Assembly (NCBI RefSeq): GCF_000826545.1
Contig: NZ_CDME01000006.1
Span: 651,063-715,062 of the forward strand
DNA: 64,000 nt
Reading direction: 5' to 3'
Origin: Kibdelosporangium sp. MJ126-NF4
GTDB lineage: Bacteria; Actinomycetota; Actinomycetes; Mycobacteriales; Pseudonocardiaceae
The notes beneath the pieces were generated by a model. It was given only the letters and a program-made list of their open reading frames with translations. It was not told the origin of the DNA and searched no databases. Shown in pieces: positions 9,499 through 19,510 of this stretch. Within the stretch, counting starts at the first letter, position 1. The number at the start of each line of letters is the position of its first letter. The position numbers and the translations under genes were made by a program.

Positions 9499-12400
9499 GG
9501 GGTGTTCTCCTGAGATTCCGGTGCGGCGGGATGGTCGAGGTGACCTGGACCGGCACGAGTCCGAACTCCGGCCACGGGTCCGGCGGCCAGGTCGACCGGG
9601 GCCTGACACCCCAGTTGCGGGGAGGCTGCTGCGGAACAGGCTCGGCAGCCGCCGACGGCGGCGGGAGCAGGTCGACCATGCCCGCGTCGGCACGCCACTG
9701 GTCCACCACCTCGGCCGTCCGGCCGAACTCGGCCGGTTCGACCTCCACATCGGACCTGTCCGAGGTACCGGCACGACTGCTGTGCCGGACGTCCGCCATG
9801 TCGACGAGCTCGACAGTCTCGACGGCCTCGTCCGTCGCCGGATCGGACTGGTAGGTGGCGAAATCCAGGTCGAGCGAGGAGAACCCTGGTTCGAAGTCCA
9901 GTCGCAGCGGTTGTGGGCCTCCGCCTGGCACCTGATGCCGCCTGTGCAGTTCGTCGAGGGCTCTTTCCGACTCCAGCCAGGCTTGCTCGGCGGCCTTCGC
10001 CTTGGCGACGTCCTCCGGCGTGACGGTCTGTGCTGTCTCTTTGGCCTTGCGTGTCGCTTCTGACGTGCGCCACTGCGTGCCTTTGGCCGCGAGGTCCTTC
10101 GCGGCGTCCTTGAGTTCGTCGGGCAAGGAACCAACCAGTTCGGCGGCCTTGCCATCCAACAGGCGAATTCCGTAACCACTTCGCACTTCGACCGTGCTGA
10201 CCGTGGTTCCTTCGGTGCTGCGGCCGACCGGCCGGGCGACGAACATGAACTCCGCGTCGAACAGCAGTACCTGGGTCAGATTGTCGGAGTCGGCCTTGTC
10301 GTCGGCTTTCGCCAGCTCGGTCTTCTTGTGGTCGGTGTCCTTGGCCTCGCGGATCAGCGAGCGCGCCGGGTTGGTCCTGGTGAGCGGGATGTCATTGGTC
10401 GAGGTGATGGTGAACCCACCGAAGTTCTGTGTCCTGCCCGGCGCCTGGTCGAGCCCCGCGGTGACCGCAGGTGCGATCGCGTTGATGGCTGCCTCGTTGC
10501 CGGAGACCAGTTTTTCTTTCCGCTCCAGCAAATCCTTGGTCTTCTCGGTCAGCGTCACCCCGGCGCTCACCGACGCGAACCTGGGATTGCTCAAGCGCAG
10601 ATGCAGATCCAGCTCGTGGTGGGTCGACAGCCCCAGCACGCTCAACACCGACAGGGGCAGCGGCAGTGGCACCGGGAACCCGTGGTCCTCCATCATCGCG
10701 GGCACAGCGCCCTTGACCAGCGACGCGGTGATGGTCGCGGCAAGCATCCGCTCGGCCTGGCCAGTGACCTTCGCCCCGGCCCTGGTCAGTGTCTCGGCCG
10801 CGGCGTCGACGAGCTTGCTGACGTCGCCGAAGTAGTGCTCGGGATGAAAGTAGACGCCGAGTTGGTCGCGGCTGACATGGTCGGGCGAACCATGCCATTC
10901 GTGCAACTGACTGGGGGACGCCTGCACATCGGGGTTTTCCGGGAAGTTCGGCCTCTGCTGAGTCCGGCCGTACTTCTCGTCGCCGGGTTCCGGCAACGTG
11001 TCCCCGACCATTCGCTGGATCGACACGTCACGGTAGGCGGTCACCTTGTTGTCGTTGGTGGCGGTGCTCTTGCCGACGACCTCGCCGTGCCGCTCAAGCC
11101 AGACAGCGAACTTCATCCGCCCTCGGTACACCGCCAGCGGCCCCGCCGCGGTCGCGCCGAGCCTGCGCTCGGGTTCGCGCTTCGTCGTCGAGGTCTTGCT
11201 GCTGACATTGATGTTCGCGGTGAAGTCCGCGCCGGTGGCCGCGCCGCCGGACGCGGGGCCCCGGTCGGCCGCGGGCGCCGGTCCGGCCTGCTTTCCGCCG
11301 CCGCGAAAGCCGAGCTGGCCGACGAGGCTGGTGAGTTTGACGACCTTCTCCTGAATGCGGGAGACGACCACTCTGCCCTCGGTGCTGATCTCCCCGGCGT
11401 GGCTGATGCCGGTCAACGTCAGCGGCGAGACCAGAGTGCCTTCGACCCACAACGTGTAGGTCCTGCCGGTGAACCGGTCCTCCAGCCGCAGCGGCTTGAG
11501 GACGTTGCCGTTGAGCGCGTCGGTCATCGAACGATCTACATTGGACAAGAATTCGGTGACCGCGCCCCAGTTGTCGTGCGTTGTGTCCACCATGGACTGG
11601 GGCAGAAGTCGGCTCGCAGCGTCCGCACCCAGCTTCGCGGCCTTCTCCCTGCGCCACGAGGCGGACAGCTGCGCCGGATTCTCGAAGAACCTGCTCGGCC
11701 GGGACGCGAACGTGCGCAGCGTGCTGAGCCGCAGCTGACTCTCCGCCGTCCTGGTCAGCCCGTCGACCACTTTCTCGCGCAGCTTCGGCAGTAGCTCGGT
11801 CAGATCGATCGGTGTGGTGGCCATGCCGACCCCCACCGACGGCTTCTCACCCACCGTCGTCGACGACGGCGGCGCGATCCGGGGTTCCACTGGTTCGGTC
11901 GGCTGGCCTGTCGGCACAGGCGGTGCGGCCTCCTGGTTCGAGGACCGGGCGACCTGCGCGTCTCTGGCCGCCACCACCTCCCGTATCTCGGCCAGTTCCT
12001 CGTCGGTGACCCAGGCCAGCATCGAGTCCGGCAGCCGGATCGTCTCGCTGTCGACGGCCGCTGGTGCCGGGGTGCCCAGTTGGTAGCGGTTGACGAGGTT
12101 GCTCCGGAAGCGTGCCTCGGCGACCACTATGGCGTCGACGCTCAGCTTCACCAGGTGGCGCTGCTCCGCTTCCTTGGCAAGGGTTTTCTTCTCCACCACC
12201 TTCGTTTCGAGCTTGTCGGTCTTGCCTCTGGCGTTGGTCCACGGGGTCAACGAGCCGCCTGCCGACGCCGGGGTACCGGACACTCCGCCGCGTGTCCAGG
12301 AAACCGTGGGCCCGAAGTTGGCGGTGACGGTGCCGTGGGAGCCCGCGTTCTCAGTGCCGCGGGAATTGGAGACCTTCGTGGTGCTGCGGGAGGAGATCTT

Positions 12401-15400
12401 GTGTTTCTGGTACTCCGTGAGGTCCAGGACCTCGACACCGGACGGGACCAGCTTGATCCCCACGGCAGCGACCGTGTCGGCCGTTCGCCTACCGTAGTGC
12501 AGGCCGCGGGCCGTGATGGGCTTGGTGAACAGGCGCGGATTGGTGTTGAGCGCGTCCGGGGCCAGCAGTCCGGCCAAGCGGGTCGCGATGACCCCGCCGG
12601 GCGCGTTCATCGCCGGGTCACCGGTGACCTGGTGCACTGTTGTCAGCGCGGCGGCCAGCAGGTTTTCCGAGACGGTCGAGGCACTGACCCTGATCGTGTC
12701 CAGTGTCCGGGATGTGGGCGCGAGGTCGGCGATCGACCGCGGCTTGTCGCCGCCCAGATCCACCTTGTCCTTGCTCAGGCTTGTTCCGCCCGCGTCGACC
12801 AGGATCTCGGGCACCAGCATGCGCAGACGCGTGGTGACGGGCTCGAGTTGCCGTGCTTCGGTACGGGGGATTCGGAGCTCGCGGCGCAAGCCGGGGAGCA
12901 CCCGCCTGGCCTCGGTGTGCAGCCGGGCGAAGGAGTACTGCGTCGCCGTGACGGTCAGATCAGCGAAGAACTCCCGCTGGGGCTGCGACCCGGGCGTGCC
13001 GTCCACATCGAGGTGGTCGCCGTGGGTCTGGTGCACGGCGCCCTCGTTCTCAGATCCGATCTGGCTGCCCGCAGTGGCCGTCCAGGTGTGTTTCAGGGTG
13101 AAGGTGCCGGTCACCGCGCTGATGACTCGTCCGGTGGCACTCGCACTCACCGCCAGCGAGCGGGTGTTGGCCTGTGCCGTACCGCTCCTGGTCTTACGCT
13201 TGTCCGTCCTGGTGATCTTGTCACCGGCGAGCAGGTCGCCGTCCTGGATGTTCGTGAGTGTGCCGTGGAGCACCAAGGTCGTCGTGTAGTCGAACAGAGT
13301 CGACTTCTTGACCAACGGGAACCGCAGTCCGACGGTGAGCATCCGATCGGCCAGCATGCGCAGGTGCTGGTCGGACAGCGTCGACCGCAGGGTGTCGCCG
13401 CGTTCGAGGTTCTGTGCCCTCGACGGGGTGATGCCCTTGGACAGGGTCGCGGTGAACTCGGCGTCGACGTCGCCCCTGAGCACCTTCGAAGCCCAGGTGA
13501 AGATGTCGATGGCTAGTTGCGTGTCGCCGAACTGGTTGAGGAACTCCTTGCGGCTGGGGTGATACCACCTGCGTGCCGCCACCTTGCGCAGCGCCTGGTA
13601 GACGACGTCGTAGATCTCGTCGCTGTTGGTCAGACCTTCGACCTGGACGTCCTGCCCGATGGCCACGCCTGCTTCGAGGTGTGCCGGGGCGTAGTGGCTT
13701 CTCGGCGCGTCCGGTTGCGGCGCGGTGGTGGTCGGCGGTGTCCACAGGACAGCGCTCACCGCGTCCTCGACCGTCTGTGTTTCGCCACCAGGACCGCGGT
13801 AGTGGAGGTCATAGGTGGCGAGGAGGCGTCGCATCGGTCCGGCGACGGTGACCTTCTGCGTGCCCACGGATACGTGGTTGTGCTCCTGGGTGTGCTCGCT
13901 GCCGACGGTGCCCGACGCGTTGATGACGACGCCACCCTTGACAGGGCCGACACCAGCGAGGACACCCGCACCCCCCGAAACAACGAGTTGTCGCTTGTTC
14001 GTCAGGGTGTCCTTGTTCTCGGTCCTGGTGACGAGCGTACTGGTGAAGTCGACGGAACTGTCCTGGACGCCCTCGTGGGCGAGTTCCTGGATCTTCTTCG
14101 GTACCAGCCATGTTTCCACCGCCTGGCGCGCGGGGAAGATATCCCACCGGCCGCCGTCTCCCTTGCCGAGAAGTGCCTCCGAACGGGCCGCGCGCTGTTG
14201 CTTGTTCTCCTTGTTCGCGGCCACCATCTTGGCGTGATTGGTCTTGAGGACCGAGTCGGACAGGAAGTCGTGCAGCACCGCACGACCGGAGGTTCCGATC
14301 TTGGTCACCCGGTGCGGCAACGCTGCGGCGATTGTGTCGAACAAGGCTGGTGTGGTGGCGGTTTCGCCTGTGCCGAAGGCTTCCTTGTTGACGAAGATCG
14401 CTTCGAGGGTGAAGGCGCTCGGATGTGCCTCACCGGTCGCCGGTCCGGGAGTCGCACCGAGCCCGGTCGGCACCCGCAGCGGCACAGTTCCGCTGGCTGA
14501 GCCACCGGTTGCTGTCCCGTCAGCGGATCCACGCCTGGTGAGGACGATCCTGACCGGGACTGTCACGTCCGTCGTCCCCGCGCGGGAGATCTTGTACTGG
14601 ACCCGGTTCTGCTGGGTCACCTCCCGAGTGGTGCCTATCGTCGGATTGGCAGGGAGCTCCGCGGCCAACGCCACCACCAGCGGTGGGACGGCCGTGACGT
14701 TCAGGTTGACCGGCAGGCCCCCGGTGGTGTCGTTCTCGGTTTTCTGCTTGTTCTCGGTTTTGTTCTTGGCCTCAGTGTCCAGCGGTTCCGGTTTCGCGTC
14801 GACGTCCTCGGTCGCCCCTGACCAGTCGAGTTCCGTCACGACATGCAGCTCGTCCGGCTTGCCGTCGACGGTCACGGCGAACGTCCGGCCTTGGCCGACG
14901 AAGTCGAGGATGCCGTTCCTGATCATGTCGGGCAGCATGTCGATTCCGTCGACCTTCGCGGTGGGGCCGAAGACGTCCTTGATTGTCCTGTCGACGTCGT
15001 CGCTCACCAGCGGACCGGTCTGTTTGCTCAGTCCGGACGCCCTGTTCTCCTTGAGGTAGAACGGCAGTCCGGCCTGGATCTCGTCCGGTGTGGACGGCTG
15101 ACGTTCGGCGGCAGCTTCGGGCGACGCTGGTCGCACCGGTGTGTCGCGCACAGTCGACGGCGGAGCCGATGGTCGTGGGGTCGAGGTGGACGTAACCGGC
15201 GGCGGGGGTAGGGGAGTGGTCGGTGGCGGCGGAAAGGGGGACGGCAGGCGGGTCCTGGCGGCCAGCATTGTCAGCACGTCCCGCGCTTCGCGGGCGGCGG
15301 CGTCCGTGCCTGTCGCCTTCTGGTGCAGTGCGCCGAGGTAGACCGTGTCGGCCAGTTGCCCGGAGCCGAGCTGGTCGACATGCAGGCCGAGTCGCAGCGC

Positions 15401-18400
15401 ATGCACCGGAAGCTTGCGGAAGACCATGTCGAGAGCGTCGTTGTTGTTGCTGACGGCCAGTTCGGCCAGTGCCCGTGCCGCAGGGACGCTGTAGTTGCTC
15501 TGTACCAGCAAGCCAAGCGACTCGATGTCGGCCCTGCTGGCCAGTGCGTCCAGTGCGTCCAGTGCGTCCGCGTCGTCCTTCGCCGCCAGCGTCCGGAGCA
15601 CCTCGCGGGCCACCGGGCTGTCGTGCCAGTCGAGCAGTTCCAGCACCGCTGGCAGGCCATCGCGTTGGTACAGCTCCCACATCGCGGTGTCGTGGCGCAA
15701 CGCGAGCTCGGTGAGCCAGCGGGCATCCTGCTTGTCGGCGATCACGCTGAACGCGCGGGAATCACCACGGAGCAGGAGCTGGTGCAGCGCTGGACGGAAG
15801 TCGTCCTTGTCGGCCAGCTCCACCAACAGATCGTGGTGCTCGCTGTGCTGCAGTTCGTTGTCCGTGTACATCTCGGGGCGGTACGCCCGTTCGGCAAGCC
15901 ATTCCACCGGGGTCAGCCCGTCCAGCATGGGATGACTCGAGTTGATCCCGACACGGGCCAACGCGGCCGCCGCGTGCGCGTCACCCTGCGAGGCGATGTC
16001 GAGCAAACCGGCCTGTGCCAGTGGCGACCCGCGCCCTGCCTGTTCGGTCAGTGCGTCCAGTGAGGCGACGTGTCCGTCCCGGGCCAGCTGTATCAAGGCG
16101 AAGATGTCACCGGCGGCGGCCCGCTCGAACATCGACGGCCCGGAAGGCGCAGGCGGTGAGGGCTGGGGCACCTTGTCATGCCACTGACTGGCCAGCACTT
16201 GTTCCAACGTCCAGGCGTCACGCGGAACCAGCCGCGCGACGGCACGGACTCCGCTTCCGGTCATCACTCCGGGGCCGTGGAACACCCGATGGCCGATCTC
16301 GGTCCCGTCCTTGCGCCGGGCACCGGGCTCGTGGTTCTGGAAGATGGTGTTCTCGTCGAAGTAATGGTCGTTCAGGCCGAGGAAATGGCCGATCTCGTGG
16401 GCGAGGATCGGCCCGGTCGCGTCGACCTGCCAGGTGAGCTGGTCGCTTCGGTACCCGGCGGGGGCGAGCACGACCATGGCGTGTGCGGCGTCGGGATCAT
16501 CGGTGAACTCCAGCCGGACGTGCAGCTGGTCCTTGCTCGGCAACCGGTTGCCCTGGTTGAAGACCCGGTTGACACCGCGGATCGCCTCGGCCTTGACCCG
16601 GTCCACTTCGGCAGGGGCGTACCAGCCAGGGTTCAGCTCGATCCGGACCGTGAATTCCTTGACCCACTTGCCCGGACGTACATGAATCCGCCGGATGTCG
16701 AAACGGACAAGCCCTCTTGTCGCCTTGATGTCCTTGACCGTCGAACCGCGCTGTACCTGGGTGAACTCGGTGTCGATGGTTGCCGGAGCGACCGAGGCAC
16801 GCAGGTGTTCCCACTCCGAGGAGTGCAGTGGGTTGTCCGGTTCGAACCAGTCCGCCGTTTCCGCCGGACTGCGCCGCCACGCCGGGTCGTCAACGGGCTT
16901 GTCGATCCAGCTCGCCGCGGGTACGCCCGGTCGGGCCGGTTGTGACACTGGCGCGGGTGCGGACGGCAGGACCGCGGGGTCCGGCCGGAGCATGGCCGGT
17001 GAGATGGTGACGACGGAATCGTTGTCGTCCGAGCCGTACTCGTCGGACTGCGTCTCCGGGTCGTCCTGGGAACGCACGGTGTCGAACGGAGTGCGGACGT
17101 CCGGCCAGGAGGGACGACGGACGGCCGGAGGCGGCATCGGTGGCGGCGTCGGAATGAGGACCGCGCCCGTAACGCCGACTGAACTGTCTGTTGTGGACCG
17201 TTGATCCCGGCTGTCGGTGTCCACCCGTACGGGATCCTCGTTGGTGGGTCCGCTCGGTGTCGGCTGACCACTTGACGTCGCCAGGGCTCCCGTGCTCGGT
17301 GCGGCCGGGGATCGCGTAACCGAGGTGGCCGGGTGGCGTGTCCCCGAACCTGAGGTGTCCGAAGGGGAGCCTTGAGGGGCGGACGTGGTCGCGGGAGCGG
17401 TACTGGACGTGGTGGCGGCCGGTGGAGCCGTGCTGGTCGCGCGGGCGGTGGCGCCCGGGGCCTCAGTCGTCGGTGTCCCGCTGGCGGAGCTCGTTGTGGT
17501 GGACATCGGCGCCGCGCTCGATGTCGGGGCAGCGGTACTGGGAGAGGCTATGCCACCGGCCGGAGCGGCCGGAGCCTTGACCGCGGTACCAGGTGAGTTC
17601 GCACTCTGTCCGGAGGCGGTTTGACTACCGGCGTTGGCCGCGGCGGATGTGTGGCTCATGGACGTCGAGGCCGCGGGTGCCGTGCCGTTCGCCGTGCTGG
17701 ACTGGCTGCCTGGGGCATGGCCGGGCGTCTGGTTCGCCGGAGAGGACCCGGACGCCGCTGCTCCCGGTGCCGCAGTCGCGGCGGCAGGTGCCGAAGTACT
17801 TGGCGAGACAGTGGCAGGTGCCGAGGCGGCGGGCGCTGAGGCGGGTGCCGCCGGGCTCGACGTTTGCACCGAGGCCGGAGTGGCGGCCTGTGCTCGGGAT
17901 GTGCCGGATGCCGGTGTGGTCGCCTGAGTGTTGGCAGAAGTGGTCGGCTGAGCGTTCGCCGAGGTGGTCGCCTGAGTGTTCGCCGGTGCGGTCGGCTGAG
18001 TGTTGGCCGAGGTGTTGGCCTGAGCGTTCGCCGGTGTGTCGGCCGAGGTGTCGGCCGGTGTGGTCGCCTGAGCGTTGGCCGGTGTGGTTGTCGGTGTGTC
18101 GGCTGGTGCCGTTGCCTGAGCGTTGGCCGGAGTGCTTGTCGGTGTGGTTGCCGAGCCGCCTGTCCCGGTCGACCCGGGTGCGGTGTTCTGGTCGCCGTTT
18201 CCTCCTGTGAAGCGGCGATGCACGGCCGAGGCACCTTTGCGTCCCAAGGTCATCGCGCCGCCGCCGATCGCGCCTGCCGAACCGGCGAACGGGTTGAACG
18301 GGTTGTTCTCCGGGTCGATCGCGTACTCGACTGCGCTGGCGAAGAGTTCGCCCGCTCCCTCGGAAATCGCCTCTTCGAGCACTTCCCCGGTTCCTTTGGC

Positions 18401-19186
18401 GGCCTTGCCCAGGTTCTCGGCGGCGGCCTTGCCGAGTTTGTTCTCGACGACCTGGTTGACAGTCTTCGACGCCGCCTTGCCGAGCGGGCTGTTCTTGACC
18501 ACGTCGCCGACCTTGCCCAGTGCCTTGCCCACCACAACGGAACCCGCGCCCGAGAGCACGCCACTCCGCGCGGCATTGGCGATCGCGTCGTTGTCGAAAC
18601 CGTCCCGGTGGCCTTCGATGATCTGGCTGGCCTGCACCGCGACCTCGGACAGGACGCCGAGGAGGACCTCGATCGTGATCTCGATGGCGAGTTGGGCCAG
18701 GAACATCATGACCTTGGTGAACAGCCATCGCAGGAACTGCGAGACGATCAGCTTGGCGACGGTGAGAATGGCCTGTTGGATCAGGAGTGCGAACGGCCCG
18801 GCCGCGTAGGAGGCCAGGAACGAGGCGGCGAGTGCGATCAGGCCCGCGATGATCGAGCGTTTGGCGTACTCGACCTGGGTGGCGGTGTTGTTGCACAGAC
18901 TGGCCAGCTGCCGTGCCGCCTTCGACAGTTGGACCAGTGGGGCGTCGTCGCTCTTGAACTCCTTGGCGGTGGTGTCGCGGAAACCGTCCGCGGTATTGCC
19001 GGAGTGCAGTCCCGACGCGGTTTTGCCGGACGCGGCGGCGGCCTTGTCGAGTACGGTGTCGAGCGCCTCCGCCCAGTCCGTCCACGCCTTGCCCAGCTCC
19101 CTGAGGCCTCCCTCGTCGCCCTCCGGCCACCGGCTGCCGGTGAGCACGAGCAGGAGAACCTGGGCACCCTCAGGGAGAATCGCCAT
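9479..19186 (-). CDS. giant type VII-linked protein: CpnT-like N-terminus, zinc metalloprotease domain, repeats
   Basis: A 3235-residue protein starting three bases after a small WXG-size gene. Residues 1-330 resemble the WXG100-like N-terminal domain of CpnT-type proteins, with hydrophobic helices at about 113-180 and Gly/Ala-rich helices after. Residues 335-430 contain octapeptide repeats (ANxQxTxP) and the Ala/Pro/Ser/Thr-rich part goes on to about 700. A metalloprotease-like domain follows, with HEIGHFLGLND at 930-940 (zinc ligands His930, His934 and probably Asp940, snapalysin-like) and a Met-turn candidate VMTGSG near 974. ARM-like helical repeats occupy about 1030-1310. The remaining 1850 residues are beta-rich, with several similar modules, and are not recognised. 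It is likely an exported effector or surface protein of this secretion system; that is inference from the N-terminus and locus. Confidence 0.85.
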   Translation of the reverse strand: MAILPEGAQVLLLVLTGSRWPEGDEGGLRELGKAWTDWAEALDTVLDKAAAASGKTASGLHSGNTADGFRDTTAKEFKSDDAPLVQLSKAARQLASLCNNTATQVEYAKRSIIAGLIALAASFLASYAAGPFALLIQQAILTVAKLIVSQFLRWLFTKVMMFLAQLAIEITIEVLLGVLSEVAVQASQIIEGHRDGFDNDAIANAARSGVLSGAGSVVVGKALGKVGDVVKNSPLGKAASKTVNQVVENKLGKAAAENLGKAAKGTGEVLEEAISEGAGELFASAVEYAIDPENNPFNPFAGSAGAIGGGAMTLGRKGASAVHRRFTGGNGDQNTAPGSTGTGGSATTPTSTPANAQATAPADTPTTTPANAQATTPADTSADTPANAQANTSANTQPTAPANTQATTSANAQPTTSANTQATTPASGTSRAQAATPASVQTSSPAAPASAPAASAPATVSPSTSAPAAATAAPGAAASGSSPANQTPGHAPGSQSSTANGTAPAASTSMSHTSAAANAGSQTASGQSANSPGTAVKAPAAPAGGIASPSTAAPTSSAAPMSTTTSSASGTPTTEAPGATARATSTAPPAATTSSTAPATTSAPQGSPSDTSGSGTRHPATSVTRSPAAPSTGALATSSGQPTPSGPTNEDPVRVDTDSRDQRSTTDSSVGVTGAVLIPTPPPMPPPAVRRPSWPDVRTPFDTVRSQDDPETQSDEYGSDDNDSVVTISPAMLRPDPAVLPSAPAPVSQPARPGVPAASWIDKPVDDPAWRRSPAETADWFEPDNPLHSSEWEHLRASVAPATIDTEFTQVQRGSTVKDIKATRGLVRFDIRRIHVRPGKWVKEFTVRIELNPGWYAPAEVDRVKAEAIRGVNRVFNQGNRLPSKDQLHVRLEFTDDPDAAHAMVVLAPAGYRSDQLTWQVDATGPILAHEIGHFLGLNDHYFDENTIFQNHEPGARRKDGTEIGHRVFHGPGVMTGSGVRAVARLVPRDAWTLEQVLASQWHDKVPQPSPPAPSGPSMFERAAAGDIFALIQLARDGHVASLDALTEQAGRGSPLAQAGLLDIASQGDAHAAAALARVGINSSHPMLDGLTPVEWLAERAYRPEMYTDNELQHSEHHDLLVELADKDDFRPALHQLLLRGDSRAFSVIADKQDARWLTELALRHDTAMWELYQRDGLPAVLELLDWHDSPVAREVLRTLAAKDDADALDALDALASRADIESLGLLVQSNYSVPAARALAELAVSNNNDALDMVFRKLPVHALRLGLHVDQLGSGQLADTVYLGALHQKATGTDAAAREARDVLTMLAARTRLPSPFPPPPTTPLPPPPVTSTSTPRPSAPPSTVRDTPVRPASPEAAAERQPSTPDEIQAGLPFYLKENRASGLSKQTGPLVSDDVDRTIKDVFGPTAKVDGIDMLPDMIRNGILDFVGQGRTFAVTVDGKPDELHVVTELDWSGATEDVDAKPEPLDTEAKNKTENKQKTENDTTGGLPVNLNVTAVPPLVVALAAELPANPTIGTTREVTQQNRVQYKISRAGTTDVTVPVRIVLTRRGSADGTATGGSASGTVPLRVPTGLGATPGPATGEAHPSAFTLEAIFVNKEAFGTGETATTPALFDTIAAALPHRVTKIGTSGRAVLHDFLSDSVLKTNHAKMVAANKENKQQRAARSEALLGKGDGGRWDIFPARQAVETWLVPKKIQELAHEGVQDSSVDFTSTLVTRTENKDTLTNKRQLVVSGGAGVLAGVGPVKGGVVINASGTVGSEHTQEHNHVSVGTQKVTVAGPMRRLLATYDLHYRGPGGETQTVEDAVSAVLWTPPTTTAPQPDAPRSHYAPAHLEAGVAIGQDVQVEGLTNSDEIYDVVYQALRKVAARRWYHPSRKEFLNQFGDTQLAIDIFTWASKVLRGDVDAEFTATLSKGITPSRAQNLERGDTLRSTLSDQHLRMLADRMLTVGLRFPLVKKSTLFDYTTTLVLHGTLTNIQDGDLLAGDKITRTDKRKTRSGTAQANTRSLAVSASATGRVISAVTGTFTLKHTWTATAGSQIGSENEGAVHQTHGDHLDVDGTPGSQPQREFFADLTVTATQYSFARLHTEARRVLPGLRRELRIPRTEARQLEPVTTRLRMLVPEILVDAGGTSLSKDKVDLGGDKPRSIADLAPTSRTLDTIRVSASTVSENLLAAALTTVHQVTGDPAMNAPGGVIATRLAGLLAPDALNTNPRLFTKPITARGLHYGRRTADTVAAVGIKLVPSGVEVLDLTEYQKHKISSRSTTKVSNSRGTENAGSHGTVTANFGPTVSWTRGGVSGTPASAGGSLTPWTNARGKTDKLETKVVEKKTLAKEAEQRHLVKLSVDAIVVAEARFRSNLVNRYQLGTPAPAAVDSETIRLPDSMLAWVTDEELAEIREVVAARDAQVARSSNQEAAPPVPTGQPTEPVEPRIAPPSSTTVGEKPSVGVGMATTPIDLTELLPKLREKVVDGLTRTAESQLRLSTLRTFASRPSRFFENPAQLSASWRREKAAKLGADAASRLLPQSMVDTTHDNWGAVTEFLSNVDRSMTDALNGNVLKPLRLEDRFTGRTYTLWVEGTLVSPLTLTGISHAGEISTEGRVVVSRIQEKVVKLTSLVGQLGFRGGGKQAGPAPAADRGPASGGAATGADFTANINVSSKTSTTKREPERRLGATAAGPLAVYRGRMKFAVWLERHGEVVGKSTATNDNKVTAYRDVSIQRMVGDTLPEPGDEKYGRTQQRPNFPENPDVQASPSQLHEWHGSPDHVSRDQLGVYFHPEHYFGDVSKLVDAAAETLTRAGAKVTGQAERMLAATITASLVKGAVPAMMEDHGFPVPLPLPLSVLSVLGLSTHHELDLHLRLSNPRFASVSAGVTLTEKTKDLLERKEKLVSGNEAAINAIAPAVTAGLDQAPGRTQNFGGFTITSTNDIPLTRTNPARSLIREAKDTDHKKTELAKADDKADSDNLTQVLLFDAEFMFVARPVGRSTEGTTVSTVEVRSGYGIRLLDGKAAELVGSLPDELKDAAKDLAAKGTQWRTSEATRKAKETAQTVTPEDVAKAKAAEQAWLESERALDELHRRHQVPGGGPQPLRLDFEPGFSSLDLDFATYQSDPATDEAVETVELVDMADVRHSSRAGTSDRSDVEVEPAEFGRTAEVVDQWRADAGMVDLLPPPSAAAEPVPQQPPRNWGVRPRSTWPPDPWPEFGLVPVQVTSTIPPHRNLRRTPHGPGIV
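17920..18130 (-). repeat. tandem 24-base coding repeat in the giant gene
   Basis: About nine imperfect 24-base units encode the octapeptide pattern A-N-(A/T)-Q-(A/P/N)-T-(A/S/T)-(P/S), for example ANAQATTP and ANTQATTS. The reading frame is kept throughout, with some units expanded to 16 residues. It is a low-complexity Thr/Ala linker, probably extended and a candidate for glycosylation, and prone to copy-number change. Confidence 0.85.
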
Positions 19187-19189
19187 GGG

Positions 19190-19510
19190 TCAGCTGTTGA
19201 TCTGCGACGTGTTCGTCGCGCTGTCGCGATCGACGGCGCTCATGGTGTTCACCGCGTTCACCGCGGAGTTCCCGACCGTCGAGATGTTGCGCGCGGTCGT
19301 CTTGACTTGTTTCAACGTGACTGCCGCCGCGTCGTCGTACTTCGCCTTGAAGGCCTGGCCGGTGTCGTCATTGCCAGCACTGTCCTTCTTGGCGTTGTGC
19401 GCCAGTTCAAGGGCGTTGGTGACGTCGCGGAGGTGCGCGACGGCTTCCGGGAAACCCGTCGCTCCCGACTTGACCACGTCCGCTTCGTAGGAAGTCGAGT
19501 CAGCGCCCAT
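19190..19510 (-). CDS. small helical type VII locus protein (WXG100-size)
   Basis: 106 residues. ATG at 19510 sits behind AGGAGAAGG; the upstream in-frame ATG is inside the previous gene. The product is mostly helical, with two predicted helices around a loop (residues 20-45 and 60-95), close in size to WXG100 proteins but without WxG. It starts 11 bases inside the preceding YbaB-like gene and ends three bases before the giant gene, so it is likely translated with it. By position it could be the partner of the giant protein's WXG-like N-terminus, as heterodimers are usual for type VII substrates. Confidence 0.75.
   Translation of the reverse strand: MGADSTSYEADVVKSGATGFPEAVAHLRDVTNALELAHNAKKDSAGNDDTGQAFKAKYDDAAAVTLKQVKTTARNISTVGNSAVNAVNTMSAVDRDSATNTSQINS

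Noticed and set aside
17920..18130. CRISPR-like array
   Set aside because: The repeats are in-frame coding units with no spacers.
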